The notes beneath the pieces are model-generated. The model ran no database searches. It was given only the letters and a program-made list of their open reading frames with translations, and was not told where the DNA came from. Of a stretch of DNA of 64,000 nucleotides, positions 45,951 through 57,916 are shown piece after piece (the stretch's first letter is position 1; each line of letters starts with the position of its first letter). Source of the stretch: Immersiella caudata (lineage: Eukaryota; Ascomycota; Sordariomycetes; Sordariales; Lasiosphaeriaceae); NCBI GenBank assembly GCA_030512335.1, contig JAULSU010000004.1, positions 3,658,001-3,722,000 on the forward strand, given 5' to 3'. A program made the position numbers and the translations under genes.

Positions 45951-46950
45951 TCAGCGTCTCTTTGCCATGAGAATGACGGTACCCCAAATAGCATCCACTT
46001 CAATGTCTTTCCACTTCTCGCCTGCGGCCTTCCACTCGGGCACCGCCGCGACCAGCTCATCAAACATCAGGTCCACAATATCGCCAGTCCCGCCCACAGC
46101 TCTGCTTTTCATTCCCGGATGGGCGCCCTGCCAGCCGTGAAAGGCGCTGAACGTTCGCAGGTAGTCTTCCCATTCACCAAGCTTGAGCGACTTCCGCTGC
46201 CAAAGAGCTTCCTCCGGGGCGTCGTCGATGCCCCCTCGTGTCCTATCAGGGTCCCAGGCGATGCGCTTCACGTCTGTCCAATCCGACTCGGGGGGAACCA
46301 CGACGCGGTATGAATCCCGCAGAATCTCCCGTCCCGGCAGCTCCCAGAATCGGGCCATGCTTTCCACACCCGGCGCAGGCTCTGCCTCCCCGTACACGAA
46401 CTTGTTATAGATAGCTGTCGTTTGGGGGTACCCAACGATGACGTTGTCTTTGTATCCCCAAAACGCCAATGAGGCGCCCCTCTTCGTAACCCTCGCAAGT
46501 TCCGGCCAGGCTCTGTTGTAGTCAAACCAGTGCGCCGCCTGACCTGCTACGACAAGGTCAACAGTGCCGTCCCCCAGGAAGGATAGATCCTCGGCCTTGC
46601 CCTGCCGAACTTCGATCTTCGGGTCATGTGTGAGCTTCCTTGCCTGCTCCACCATGTTTGCCGACGGATCTAGAGCAACGACCTTTGTGAAGGACGGCGC
46701 AAGAGCGCGCGCGACCAACCCGTGGCCGCAGCCCAGGTCTAGCAGCCAGCCGGAAGGCGAAGGTGCCGCACCGCGGTCCGCATTATGGAATGCGAGGACT
46801 CTGTTAAAGAGCACTGGAGGATATGACGGCCGGAAGGCGGCGTATCCTGCCGAGGAAAACGTTGATCGACTAGGACGAGCAATTATTACCAATCCCGCGC
46901 CCCATGGTAGTAGCTGGGAAAGTAGGACTTGCTTACCCAAAAATGGACAT
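45951..46950 (-). CDS. SAM-dependent methyltransferase, trans-aconitate methyltransferase (Tmt1/Crg1)-like
   Basis: Predicted 310-residue class I methyltransferase. Motif I is LLDLGCGHG (residues about 47-55), followed by VVALDPSANMVEQAR (acidic residue for the SAM ribose), GKAEDLSF, and VDLVVAGQAAHWFD. This order and the HWFD block fit the fungal Tmt1/Crg1 group, which methylates trans-aconitate or similar small acids. A five-codon first exon (46950-46937, MSIFG) joins across a 67-nt GT-AG intron to RSTFSSAGYAAFRPSYP in exon 2 (46869-45951). The joined N terminus is the usual one for the family, which decides this start over the longer unspliced frame. Cytosolic; substrate unproven. Confidence 0.9.
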
Positions 46951-48130
46951 ATTGAAGGGCTAATTCCAGGTCAATCAACAATACCTGAAGTCTGCCGTCG
47001 AATTTGGCAACGAGTTAATTATATGCGGTCCTTGGCACTCGCACGCAGCCTGCTCCCTCCGCTACATCATGGAATGAATGCAAGTGCGCAAGCAGTTGCA
47101 TCTAGCCCTCGCCAACCAATGAAACAGCGTCGCTGTCCCAGCAGTTCGGGCCAAGGGACAGAGGATATCGACGGAATTCCGCGCTAGCGCCGCCCTTTTT
47201 GGCGGGTAGGCTGGTAACGCATCGACACTCGGAGGCGCCCGAACCTACATCCACAGATCTTACATCGCCTACGTTTTCTTCCTCCGAATTTGCCCTAGCC
47301 AAGAGTCCTGCTCCAGCCTCGATCGAATACATCGCAGGAGGGGGCAGCACCGCCAAAAGTGGATGCCGTGTGAACCCCCTACCCTCCTACTTGCCTACCT
47401 CCCGCTGCATCCAACACTGAGAAGTTGATCAGATACACCACTCAATTGACACTCTAGAACAGACTGGTCTAATGGACTTGATTTCATGCCGCTCGGGGTC
47501 AGATGCCAAGGCGTTCTTTCAGAATGGCCAAAGCTTTTCAAGCTGTCCCTGGCATGGTGGGGTCCCAGATAGCCCTGTGAGCGCTGCTAACAGTGGTTCT
47601 GAGATTAGACCAAACGTTTCCGCTAACGCCGCAAGGGGCATGCTATTCCCGTCTTTCCCATACTACGAGTATCGCCCGCTCATGTTGGCGACATCCGCTC
47701 CCATCTTGTCGCCATGCGCAGTCCTTAATGCTGCTGACGGGCGCACAAAGAATCGGCGGGCGGCGGCACGTCATCCTTCCCGCGCCCTCGACGGCCTGCG
47801 GTTGGCGGGGACAATGGGAAGCTGAAAACAGCCAGACGCCAACAGCGCTGCGCCTCCTCAACGCACACTCCCGTCCCGGCAGTCTTCAGAATACCTATCT
47901 ATAGCTTCCAACAATTGCACCATTGTCCAAGTAGACATCTACAACCTCAGTACTTCTGTGCATCCTGACAAGCTATAAGAACAGCCTCAAGTTCTTTACT
48001 GTGAACTGATCTTGACCCCTCATCTCATCCGCATCTTCTCAACTCATCCATTCCAGCAACCGCAAAAACCGGTCACCAGTCAACACAACCCCCAAACTTC
48101 TCCAGTCCCCACTTAACCATATCCATCATC
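46951..48130. promoter_or_regulatory. Divergent promoter region, methyltransferase and CoA-binding gene
   Basis: 1.2 kb between divergent start codons. No domain is visible in any frame. The 100 bp before 48131 are rich in C and A with little G, a common 5'-leader composition in fungi. Confidence 0.45.
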
Positions 48131-48795
48131 ATGCCTGGCACCGACGCTACTCTCGAGGCTTTCTTCAGCTCTCCCAAGTTTGCCGTAGTTGGCGCGAGCA
48201 CGAACCCTGACAAGTTTGGCCACAAGAGTACGTTCCAGCATTTAGGTTCTGGTTGTTCCCAACCACACAGAGGACTTGGACGAGCGGCCTCCACTCGCCC
48301 CACACATTTCACATTTCCCTCCCGTTACCCACGAACCAGCTCACAATGACATGCACTTTCCATCTCACCCCTTTTTCTTCCCAGCCCCCTTTCCCACACC
48401 TCCCTCCTCACCACCAACTAACACTCTCCTCAGTCTTCAAATTCTACACGAGCCACTCTCTCGACGTCACCCCCATCAACCCCGTCGCGGCCGCCATCAA
48501 AGTCGACGACGTCGACCACCCCACCGTCGCCTCCCTCTCCGATCTCCCCGACCCAACTCATACCTCAGTTTCCATCATCACCGGCCCCGGCGTCACCGCC
48601 AAGGCTCTCGCCGAGGCCAAGAAGGTCGGAATCCCCGCTATCTTCTTCCAGCCGGGGACGTACGACGACGAGACGTTGGCATTCGCAAAGGAGAACTTTG
48701 AGACAGTGCTGGCGGGTGAGGGCGGCACGGGGCCGCAGGGGTGGTGTGTGTTGGCGGATGGAGAGAGGGGGTTGAAGGCTGCTGGGAAGCTTTGA
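48131..48795 (+). CDS. CoA-binding domain protein (YccU-like)
   Basis: Predicted 152-residue single-domain Rossmann-fold protein of the CoA_binding family (bacterial YccU/YneT relatives). Its exact function is unknown. FAVVGASTNPDKFGHK is the nucleotide-binding loop, YTSHSLDVTPINP is the second strand-loop block, and IPAIFFQPGTYDDE is near the C terminus, all in family order. Exon 1 (48131-48227) and exon 2 (48434-48795) are separated by a 206-nt GT-AG intron, the second-longest I place in the window. Its C/T-rich 3' part forms a long polypyrimidine tract. Joining gives K-I-F-K at the boundary, as in relatives (KVFKWY). Confidence 0.9.
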
Positions 48796-50572
48796 GGGGT
48801 CACTCGTAAGGGGGGTGCTTCTTGGGATCTGTTCCCCTCTTTGTTTTTCTTCTTCATTTCCTCTTCCTCTTCTCTGATATACCTAGGTTAGCGTAGGGAA
48901 ATTGAGTTTATTTCTGGGTCGTGGCGCAACATCTGATAGTGCTGGTGACGTCGTGACTGGACAGTTTGGTGCGATAAGATGCAGGTGGGCGATAAGTGCA
49001 GCAGGTGAGCTGCTGAGATATCGTAGAAGGTATCTCGGCGCTCGACCCGCATCTGGGCGTCCTCCTGGAGAGATTGCCCTTTGGTGGGGATAGATCTCAC
49101 CGCTGTGGCTTGCAACGGGTGTCTCCTCACGTATCGGCTTCCACATCGGCAGGGTGTCAGTAGAATCCACCAGCGAATGCCGGGGATGTAGTCCAGGGCG
49201 GTTTGGAAATTGCAGAATGCTGTGTAAGTGGTAAATGACAACTGGAGCTCAAGCTCAAAGGGATGACATCCCAGAGAGGGAACTGCCGAGGAGTACCACC
49301 AGTCACCAGCATAATGGGGATCGAAATGTGCGAGGAGAACGTCATCAAGTTAATTGGAAAGAGAGCAACGTCAACAAACTATCCAAGCCAACAAGTCAAA
49401 CAAACCGACAAAGACCCAAGCTGAACAACAAGAACTGGACAAATGAAGACACGAGGTAGCTCAATCCAAGCAAACAAAAAACAACCAGACCAAACGATGA
49501 CGAACTCCAACAAAAGACAACTCAACCCAAGAACAAGTCCAAAGGGAATCCAAGCCAAGAACGAGCCAAACAAAACAAAATCCAGGCCAAAAACATCCTC
49601 CTCATCGGGATCACGGGCCCGTATCCAAATCCAAATCCCACAGGGCAAAGAGTCTTTCAAGATATCCGGCCTGTCCCATCCTCCTCTCCTCTTCTCCTCT
49701 TCCTCCCCTTCTCCTTCCCCTTCTTCTTCTCCGCCTCCATGCCCCTTCCACCCCATCGTAGCAAAGTCGGTATAAAGATGGGAATATCGCAATTCCTCTA
49801 TATATACCCCTATGTCAGATCCTCCTCCCGCTCCCATCTCTCCACAGTGACCATCTTCCTCTCCCTCCGCCACGATGTCCAGGGTTGGTCTGTGTCCAGC
49901 GCCCGTCGCTAAGCCTACGAATGACGCCTCGAGGGACGCCACTCTTGCGAACACGATCGAGACGACTGAGACACCCCTGTCAGTGCGATGGCGAAAGGAG
50001 TGATAATGGAAGAGTGGTGAGAACTGTGTGAGGGTTAGGGGGAACACCAAGCCGGCCACCCTTGCTCGGGATGCATCATCCCCGTCAGAGTCGGGGAGTT
50101 GTCAGACGGTTCTGCGTGCTGGTGCCCCGTAGGGTCTCTCCCAAGCCCGTGCCATCTGATCAACCACTGCGTGATATTGCAGAGAGATGTTCTCAGCCTA
50201 CGGCTGGCTGCTACTACCTCAAAACTTTGCCCAGATAACGTTCCATCCCTTTCTCGATAGGGAGTCGTCGGAAGCCTAGGGATGACGCCTGGAAAGGTCG
50301 CCACCTCTTGCGACCGATCGACCACTGCTAGAAGAAGTGCGGAGAGAGAAAGCCCTGGGCCTACGGTTGGGTGTAGCTTGGTGGTGCTGGTCGTCAGGTG
50401 TCGGGGGTTGAAGTCCTCGAGCACTGCGGGAGATGTTAGTCATGAGTTGGGGGGGTTGATGAGAAGGGGATGGGACGGGTCTTACCCTTGTCGATCGTGT
50501 CGACAGCGGTGCCGATCCTAGTCACTGATCTGACATGCCATTCGCGCTCTTCGGTGGCTGCCGTTCTTCCCT
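48796..50572. other. Low-complexity intergenic region with T-poor tract and pyrimidine tract
   Basis: No supportable gene. About 49370-49600 is CAA/GA-rich with very few T on the plus strand and is followed by a C/T tract (about 49678-49750). Two diverged copies of an approximately 50-base segment beginning near GATGACGCCT/AATGACGCCT occur at about 49910 and 50270. A 226-residue minus-strand frame (49379-50059) arises from this composition and is not credible as a protein. Confidence 0.5.
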
Positions 50573-52287
50573 TTACCAAACCCTAACCGTCGACGCCGTT
50601 GTCCAATTCTGCGCTCTGCTCACTGGTGCCGCCTTGGCCTTGGCGATGGAAGCCCAAGACCTGTTGGCCGTGACCGGAGCCGGGGTAGTGGCTCGGTCAG
50701 GGGTGGAAGCGGCGGTGGTGATTGTCGTGGCGGCAGCAGGAACGGGACGGGCCGAGTCCGCCTTCGAGGGCAGGATTGTTGGCGGCGGCGACGGTGAGGC
50801 CACGGGGGCTGCCCCTGCAGGGTTGGCCGGGCGCCAGGATCCCGAGGTGAGGTTCTTCCCCTGGCAGCTCCCCGTGCTCGACGGGTTCCACTTGCTCTCC
50901 GTGACCCTGTAGCCTGTCGATTGCTGGGCTGGGGCCGAATCCCCGGACCCGGCGGTGCTGACTGCGGGCTCCGCCAAGCGGAGGCGCCTCATGGCGGCCT
51001 CCAGCTTGTTGCTGTTGGGATGCCGATTGGCCATGAACGACATGAGCTCGTCCAGGCTATCCTGGCACATGCGGAGTTGGGTCTTGCTCTTGGTGAAGAC
51101 GCCAATCACGGAGAGGGGGACGACGTATAGGTTTTCTGTGTAAACCCACGATGCCTTTGGTTTGGGCATCGCTTGGCCGTCGACAAGGCGAAGGGGCGGC
51201 ACATTCGTGTTGTACCGCTGGCAACCGCTAAACGAGCGGAATGACGCTGGGTTCTTGTATCGGTGGTGATACTGCTCCCACGGCGGCTGACCGCCGTTCT
51301 GCTCAACGCTGTATGCGGAGACTGACGTGATCAGCACGTGGTTGCTCTTGGGGGAGAGTCGGTCAAGAATGATGCAGGGGTGACCGAGTGCCCGCTCATT
51401 CATGTATCCGAGTTTCTCTCTGCAGAATGTTAGATATATGAACATGGATGAGAGGGAGAGAGCTTGTGTATGTGTAAGGAAAGGCGGGAGAGGGTAGGAG
51501 AGATGGAGAGTGGCAGGGGAAGAAAGACGAGGGCGAAGGGAGAGAGGGGGGTGGGGGGGTGTGCATGTGTGCATGTGTGCATGTGTGAGAGTTTGAGGGA
51601 AGAGAAATGGAGAGATATAGAGGGAGAGGGACAAGGGGAAGGGGAAGGAGGGTGTTTGTGTGTGTGTATGGTGTGTATGCATATGCATCTGAGAGAAAGA
51701 GAGAGGGGGAGAGAGGGTATGGCAGAGAGGGGAAGAGAGAGAGAGAGAGAGAGAGGAAAAGAAACGTACCCGTCCTTGGGCGTGAGCAAAGTGGTCACCT
51801 CCGACTCGGATAGTTGCTCCTTGTTCTTGAGGAATGCGATATCCCCCTTCTGCCACTCCCTCGGCTTCCTGGGTCGGTTCTTGGAGGGAGCCTTGTAGCT
51901 CCCCAGCGAACCGCGCCAGTTGGCCTGGTGAGAGTGAGGCGTGGCAGGCATTGTCGCTGTGACCTGCGACGGTGAGGGGGTTGGTGTTGGTGTTGGTGTT
52001 GGTGTTGGTGTTGGTGTTGGTGTTGGTGTTGGTGTTGGTGAGGGTGTGTGGTGATGGTGTTGGGCGGGGCGTGGAGCGTTTGCCGAGGGCGGTGATGGTG
52101 CCAACGGCGTGAGTACTTGCGAGGCGGTGGTGGTGTTGTCGTGTCTTGTCGACCTCGCTGTCGTACTAGAACTTGCTTGGAAAGGAGAAGGAGAGATGCG
52201 CTGGAACTGGGGGGACGAGGCCTTGTTATGTACTCGACCGCGCCGAGTTTGAGTTCTGCGACTCCTCCCAGCCCGTGCCCGAGGCAT
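50573..52287 (-). CDS. Unrecognised low-complexity protein with Thr-Pro repeat
   Basis: Predicted 454 residues, no domain recognised. Exon 1 (52287-51770) encodes a basic start (MPRARAGRSRRTQTRRGR), a Ser/Thr/Pro/His-rich part with a run of about ten Thr-Pro pairs, then an ordered segment (NWRGSLGSYKAPSKNRPRKPREW). A 350-nt GT-AG intron made mostly of GA/CT microsatellite joins in phase to exon 2 (51419-50573). There EKLGYMNERALGHPCIILDRLS and VLITSVSAYSVEQNGG look like a conserved fold, possibly the small fungal family resembling toxin-like endoribonuclease (PemK-type) beta-barrels: 'GHPCIILD' followed by 'VLITSV' is suggestive but weak. The C-terminal third is Ala/Thr/Pro-rich. Nuclear or cytosolic placement is unknown. 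Confidence 0.68.
51734..51756. repeat. GA dinucleotide microsatellite inside an intron
   Basis: An uninterrupted AG/GA run sits next to the intron's 5' splice site, within about 300 nt of GA- and TG-rich sequence (51440-51760). On the transcribed strand it is CT-rich, so it may act as an extended polypyrimidine region. Confidence 0.85.
51979..52041. repeat. GGTGTT hexanucleotide repeat coding for Thr-Pro pairs
   Basis: About ten tandem GGTGTT units on the plus strand, read on the minus strand as Thr-Pro pairs. Each unit is two codons, so slippage changes protein length without breaking frame. Confidence 0.92.
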
Positions 52288-54530
52288 GATTCCCGGTTGC
52301 TGATGTCTTTGAGATAGCCTTTGAAGTGTTGTTGAGGAAGACGCCTTCAGCCTTTAAACTCGAACCCAAAGTTGGCCACCGCTCATGTCCACGTTGAGGA
52401 AACTCAATTCTGACATCTCGGCCGAGGAGATGATCAGATCTAAATGGTGTTTCCCAGTTGCTGGTGAATTGTCGTTGGAAGTGTTCCGTCATGTTTTATA
52501 GTGAAGCATTGTGCATGCCCACAATAGGTAGGTACCTACGGTTGGTCCCATCTCCTCCCGGCATCTGAGACTGAGTCATCAACACCATGCGTAGGCACAC
52601 CGGGCAACCCACACCGCACGCGAGGCAAACGCTTCCCGGGTAACGAAAGATCCATCCGAACACTGAGGGCTGCTGTAAGCTCTGAATCCTCCAGTTCTGT
52701 TCCGGAACTCTGTGTTAGTGCCCTCCCCGTATTGAACCAGTCATCAAACCAAACTTTTGGTGGACCGCGTTCCCGGTTACGTGCCTGGAATCTTCGACGT
52801 GTTTCGTGGTGTTTGGATCCCGTCGTCTCTCGGGGAACTTTACGCATGGGCCCGTCTTGACCTTCATAGCGTAGCATGTGCTTTGCACTTACTTGGCCCA
52901 TGGCAGCGGTAGTCAGGTTCTGTCAATCTCCACCGAACACAGCCAACCAGAAACTCAATGATGATTCTGCTGTCCCAATCGACTGATCAGAGTACGCCCC
53001 ACTACTCTACCACGTGCTGAACAACTTGCTTGGAGGTTGGTGTCTCCGCCGCTGGGAGTTATTGACTTCATCAGGCCGTAGATGTTCCAGCATCAAACAC
53101 GTGTTGAGAGATACCCCAGACGTGGAAGTTTAGGCTTCTCCAAGCACTCCATAGACAACGAAGATCCCAATCCCCCATTCAGCTGGCCCCCAACAGGCTC
53201 AACTTCCAGCAACCAGTTCTCCGAGGATACGCTTTCCAGCCCGGCTGTTGCCACATGGTGGATCATTCCTCTTCCACCGAGACGACAAGAGGCAAAATCT
53301 CTTTGAGCGCTGGTCCGTCGTTGAGGTCTGTTCTGAAACATTCGAAATCTGAATGGGACGTCTTGCACCCCTAAACGCGATGAGACTTGTTCAGGTCCGG
53401 CTGTAGGAGGATCTGATACCGACGGCCAAATCTCTGTGTCTCTCAATGGTTCGTCCAGACATGGCACTACGCCTATGTAGGCCTCTCTGCGAGCCATACG
53501 GCGACGACTACCGAGGCTTCCTCCCATAATCCTCTCTCGCCAAAAGCTCCCCTCTCATCCTGGCTGTCCAGATTAGGCTTTGACAACAGGCTTACACGCG
53601 TGAATGATGCGAGGAATCTGTTGGGAAGCCAAATTAGGCGTGGACTCGCAATAACTTCCCGGTGACATGCAGAAAAGCCTCGTACAGAGCTTAGACAACA
53701 GGAGCAGGTTCCGGAAACATTCGAGGATCTTGAAGTGGAACGGTGGCAATGGTTGCAAGCAGAGCTTGGTCAACCGGGGCCGTGAAGTGGGGAAGCTTCT
53801 GCCCGTTTGGCAGGCCCAACAAGGAAGGGAAGCTCGTGAAGGTGTCGGGTCTTGCTGCGGAGGCTTCTCAACCCTGGTTGATTCTCGGTGATATGTGAAT
53901 CAGAATTTGAAAATATCTGGCACTTGAGGGGATATGAATGGTGCCGAAAAATGCTTAGACTCAAAAACTGTTGTTTCGCGTGGCTGTGAAGTTAGGGTTA
54001 CATTGTCACGCAATTCACACAAAATTGGCAAAGTGAGCGCTGATGGAATTTGACGGCACTGCCTTCCGTCTCCCCAATTGTCAAGTTAGATTCACTTCGG
54101 CTAGCTTTTTGCGTTATATGCTACAATGATTGTGCCTGTAGCGTGGCAAGTGCTACTCGCAGCTAACGAGCGAGCAGCCTTGGCAAAATCTACGCGGCGA
54201 TGAAATAAAGTCAGCCGCAATGTAATGGATGCCACCACCGGGAACGTAAATTTGGACCTCGCAGGCCATGATCTCGATTTAAGGGTTCTCCTCTGACGGG
54301 AGCGGCTTGCGCTCGCCGCAGCAATCGGAGAATTGCCGAAGCTTAAATTGAGCAATTGGTCCAGTTGTCAATTGACTTTTTTGCACAGTGCGGACCTCTC
54401 GACTCGGAAGGCGCTCTGCAACAAAACTGACGACATCTGCAAAGGCCTTGACATTATTCAAGTGCATCCTGGACCCACCACTTCTTTTCTGCCCTTTGCT
54501 GGTTATTAGGCCGACCCAGAGCCGGCTTAG
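52288..54530. other. 2.2-kb region without a recognisable gene
   Basis: Several frames of 60-144 codons lie on both strands (for example 52536-52901 minus and 53093-53527 minus). None shows a domain, and they overlap as mutual shadows. Sequence near 53950-54260 is more AT-rich. Decayed coding DNA is possible but I cannot name a source. Confidence 0.4.
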
Positions 54531-55020
54531 ATTATCAGCGATATTTCTCCTCCTCCCGCCGCCCTGGTCTTCGTTTCATCTCCAGCTGTCGGCACTCAGC
54601 AAGCTACCATTGCCGCGGCAACTCCGGATCAGCGGTCCATCGACAGGCGGAACGCGCTACGGCTTGCGTTGAAGCGTAAGTTTCGTGTCCTTGGCTCTGC
54701 TTTCCGCCCTCTAGTCTACTGGCTCACATGAGAAAAATACAGGAAGATGGGAATCGGGTACAATGGACCATGTTTCACCAGAAAAGACAGGCAACGCTGA
54801 GGCGAAAAAGAGGAAGCGTATCTCGCCGGGGACGCTCCTCATCAACCAGAAAAACCAGGAAGTCATCACCTTCTCTGGCGCGGCCGGCGCTGTTCAACCT
54901 CCTGGGACATCATCACTTCCCGCACAGCCGCCTGCGGAGTGGGTTTCCGACGACGATGACTCGAACGCTAGCGAAATGTCTGCCGTTTCGTCACTTTCAC
55001 CGTCGGTTCAGGTACTCTAG
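54531..55020 (+). CDS. Doubtful small gene, Lys/Arg-rich with acidic Ser tail (5' end not found)
   Basis: Two frame-compatible segments, 54531-54675 and 54743-55020, are separated by a good 67-nt GT-AG intron (GTAAGT...TACAG). Together they would encode about 140 residues: a Pro/Ala/Ser part, TPDQRSIDRRNALRLALKRRWESG, a basic KKRKRISPG patch that could be a nuclear signal, and an acidic/Ser end (SDDDDSNASEMS). An in-frame stop at 54528 and the lack of an ATG in the first segment mean an upstream exon would be needed, and I cannot place it. A shorter product could start at MDHVSPEK (54763). No family recognised. Confidence 0.33.
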
Positions 55021-55557
55021 GGTCGGTGTGGGCTCAGGAGTAGCTGTTTGGAGACCTTTTACCAGAAGCAGTCTGGTTTTTGAGGCCATTGCTTGGGAAG
55101 CGGTATTTACTCGATCTAGACGGCAATCACTTGCAGACGAGTCGCATGTATCATGATCCGCACTTTACAAAATCTCGTTGCATTGATTTAGGCGTCACAT
55201 TGGCACGCACCCACGATTCTGATCCGTACGCACCCCTGATACGCACGCACATCTTGGAGCAAAAGACAGAGCTGCTATGGCGATATGGTGTGAGGTTGAT
55301 GCCCAAGTGTGACAATTTCCACGCGTTTAGTTCTCCCAAGCCTACACCCCGTTTGATAAACAACTAGACGCTGTACCGGGTGATGCGAAGTGCTTCCACT
55401 TGTATTATTTGCAAGATGTCTTTGGGTAGGATACACAATGCCATTGTTCCAGATCTTCACCTGAATCACGTGTATCCGTTGTCACGGACAAGGACTTGGT
55501 TGCATTGTCAATCGTAATCGAACTCCATCCGTTGATCTTCACAGAGAAGGAAGGTTG
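55021..55557. other. Intergenic region before the L-amino-acid oxidase 3' end
   Basis: Non-coding flank between a doubtful plus-strand gene and the minus-strand oxidase. Nothing was recognised. Confidence 0.4.
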
Positions 55558-57916
55558 TCACTAAAAAAACAAGTCAATCACAATCCACACACACGTAGAC
55601 GAGATGATATCCCAACTTACAACATCAATCCATCTCGCCATCCACTTTTGCACCGCCATCTTCGCCTCATCCACCAAGCCAAGTTCTAGCCTTGTCAGCA
55701 AATCCCATCCCCTCAGCCCCTATCCCCGAAGTTGCAAAAAGGGCCGGGGCCACAACTCACCAAGCAATAATTGCACTCCCCCTCTAATCCCCGATTCCAA
55801 CGCCGAAGCAACCCACGCTTGCGTGTACGAAGTATGCTCACCCACAAAGATCAGACCACCATGGGTTTTGAAATACTCGGGCATATACACTCGATGCTGC
55901 CCAACACTCGGGTGTGCCCATCCGCCAGATTCCCCTTCGTCCAACAGCCAGCACTTCCTGCGGTAATTCCCAGTGTACGTTTCCCGCACAACGTCCCCGT
56001 GGATTTCCACCATGGTGTCGAAGACGTACTTGACGTGTTCTTCCTCGGGGACGGACACCCAGCGGAGACCCCAATCTCCGGCGGACCAGCTAGCGAGGAT
56101 GGAAGAGGGTTGCTCGGTGGTAGAATTGAGATTATAGGAGGGATAGCAAATTTCGCCAATGCCGGGGGTGTCTGTGGTCGTGCTGCAACCGCCGAGAATT
56201 GGGTTGGCGAATTGTTCCCAGAAGCGTGTGCGGAACTCGAGGGCAACTTTACAGCCCGTCATGTAGGGGAGGTTGTTAATTGCGTTGGCCAGGGTAACGG
56301 GGAGGGAGTGAGGAAGACGCCAGCGGCGGACAACGGAGAAAGGGGCAGATATGACGGCGTAGTCGTGGGTGGAGGATTGCAGGGGCTGTTTGGGCAAGTT
56401 GGTGTCACGCCAGTGGAGGTGGACGGACGCCGGTTTGTCGTTGGTAGCCGCTGTGAGGCTGATGCGCTCGACCTTGCGGCCGAAGGTGGTAATATTCTCA
56501 ACGTGTGGATGGAAGGAGAGCGGCAACCGGTTGAGGCCGCCGTCAATGGTGCGGAAACTGGATGCGGAGAAGTACATGACGGCCGTTAGGTGTTCCCAAA
56601 ACGAGTCGGCAGCCGAGGCACCGAGCAAATAGGTTGAGTTGAGGGTGCCGTTCAGGTAGTTGGCCATGAAGGCGAACTCAGACCAGTTATCTGGTGGTCG
56701 ATGTTAGCTACTAACTTCCATTTTTGGGACAATGCTTGCATTTCTTAGGCGATCTGAGGAGGCAACTCCTCCTCTTCCTCCTGAGACATCAGGGCAAAAG
56801 ACTAAAGGGGAAAAAAAAAAAAGAGCAGGATTCGCACGTACCACCACCAAGCCCGCCGAGGCCATTGATGATCCACTGCTTGTGCGCCTTGAACATGTTT
56901 TTGGCCATTTCCGTGGCAAAGGTGGAGTTGGAAACAAACGGAGCCACGGCTGCCTGAAGAGCTTGAGTCTCGGCATCGAGGACTGGAGGTAGTGCATAGG
57001 GGTTCAACGAGGCATTGGCGGCCAGCTGAGCGACCGTGGGAGGCAGTCCCGCGTCTAGTCTGAACCCACCGCGATCCACGAGGCCATTGGTGTTCCACTG
57101 GATCCAAGGAATGAAATCGACGGACAGGTTTTTGCTCCCCGCGTTGAGCTTGTTCATCTCGGCAGCTAGTGCAAAGACTAGTTGGTGGTCAGAGATATTG
57201 AGTGTCTGGTTGGTGGCGGGGTCCCTATAGGTGTTGGGGAACCGCATCGGGCCCATCTCTTGATACGAATAGTCGAACGGCCCACCCGACAGATACTCAG
57301 TACGTACCCTGCCACCAAGCCTTTGCGTTGCCTCAATGATGGAGATGTTGGTGAGCCCGGCTTGAGCAAGGATGAGGTAAGTCATAAGTCCAGACATGCC
57401 AGCACCCACGATAGCCACTGACTTGGACTTGGCCGCTGCTACGTCGACGATGCTTGGCTCGTTGTCCTTGAGCAGCGCAACGCCGTCGAACCAAGGGCCC
57501 AACACATCGATGCCCGTATTCTCAGTCATAGGAATGGCAGCCCGACGACGCAGTTGCCGCGCTCCGAAGATTTGCGGCTCGCTTCGCCCATGAAGAACGT
57601 CCTCGTCATCCCAAGCCGAGAGGCACCCTCCGGACTCAATACCTTCAGGGAGGATCCAAACGAGGCGTGATCCAGTCCTCAAACGGGCCTCCGCCTTGGT
57701 AACAGCGTGGTGGGCATCATGACGAGAACCGGCCGTGCAAGAGCCGTAGGTGATGGTGAGCGGCTTAGCAATGGCCTTGCTGTGAGATATATGGATATTA
57801 GACAGACGCGATGTGACCTTGAGTCTTGTTTCGAGCTTCACCGGCAACGAATCGGGGGGGGCTGCGGCTACCAAAGCCGCTGCGAGGGCTATTATTGCCA
57901 AGGTCCGATTAGCCAT
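55558..57916 (-). CDS. Secreted L-amino-acid oxidase (FAD flavoprotein)
   Basis: Predicted 690-residue flavoenzyme converting L-amino acids to keto acids, ammonium and hydrogen peroxide. A signal peptide (MANRTLAIIALAAALVAAAPP) indicates secretion, and a long pro-region precedes the FAD motif VAIVGAGMSGL (about 167-177). LGGRVRTE, MGPMRFP and the C-terminal GEHTSYTQAWVASALESG are diagnostic of the amino-oxidase fold. Exons: 57916-56842, 56690-55761, 55685-55621, and a final exon that may supply only the stop (55558-55560). The introns are 151, 75 and 60 nt. Splicing the second restores LELGLVDEAKMAVQKWMARW, the usual C-terminal helix. An ATG 11 codons upstream (57949) is possible but weakens the signal peptide. 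Ammonium release fits nitrogen scavenging. Confidence 0.92.

Noticed and set aside
49379..50059. 226-codon minus-strand frame with hydrophobic and Glu/Gly-rich parts
   Set aside because: It arises from the T-poor and pyrimidine tracts. No domain, and its composition mirrors low-complexity DNA.
51464..51898. 144-codon plus-strand frame over the GA-rich stretch
   Set aside because: It is produced by microsatellite sequence inside the intron of the minus-strand gene.
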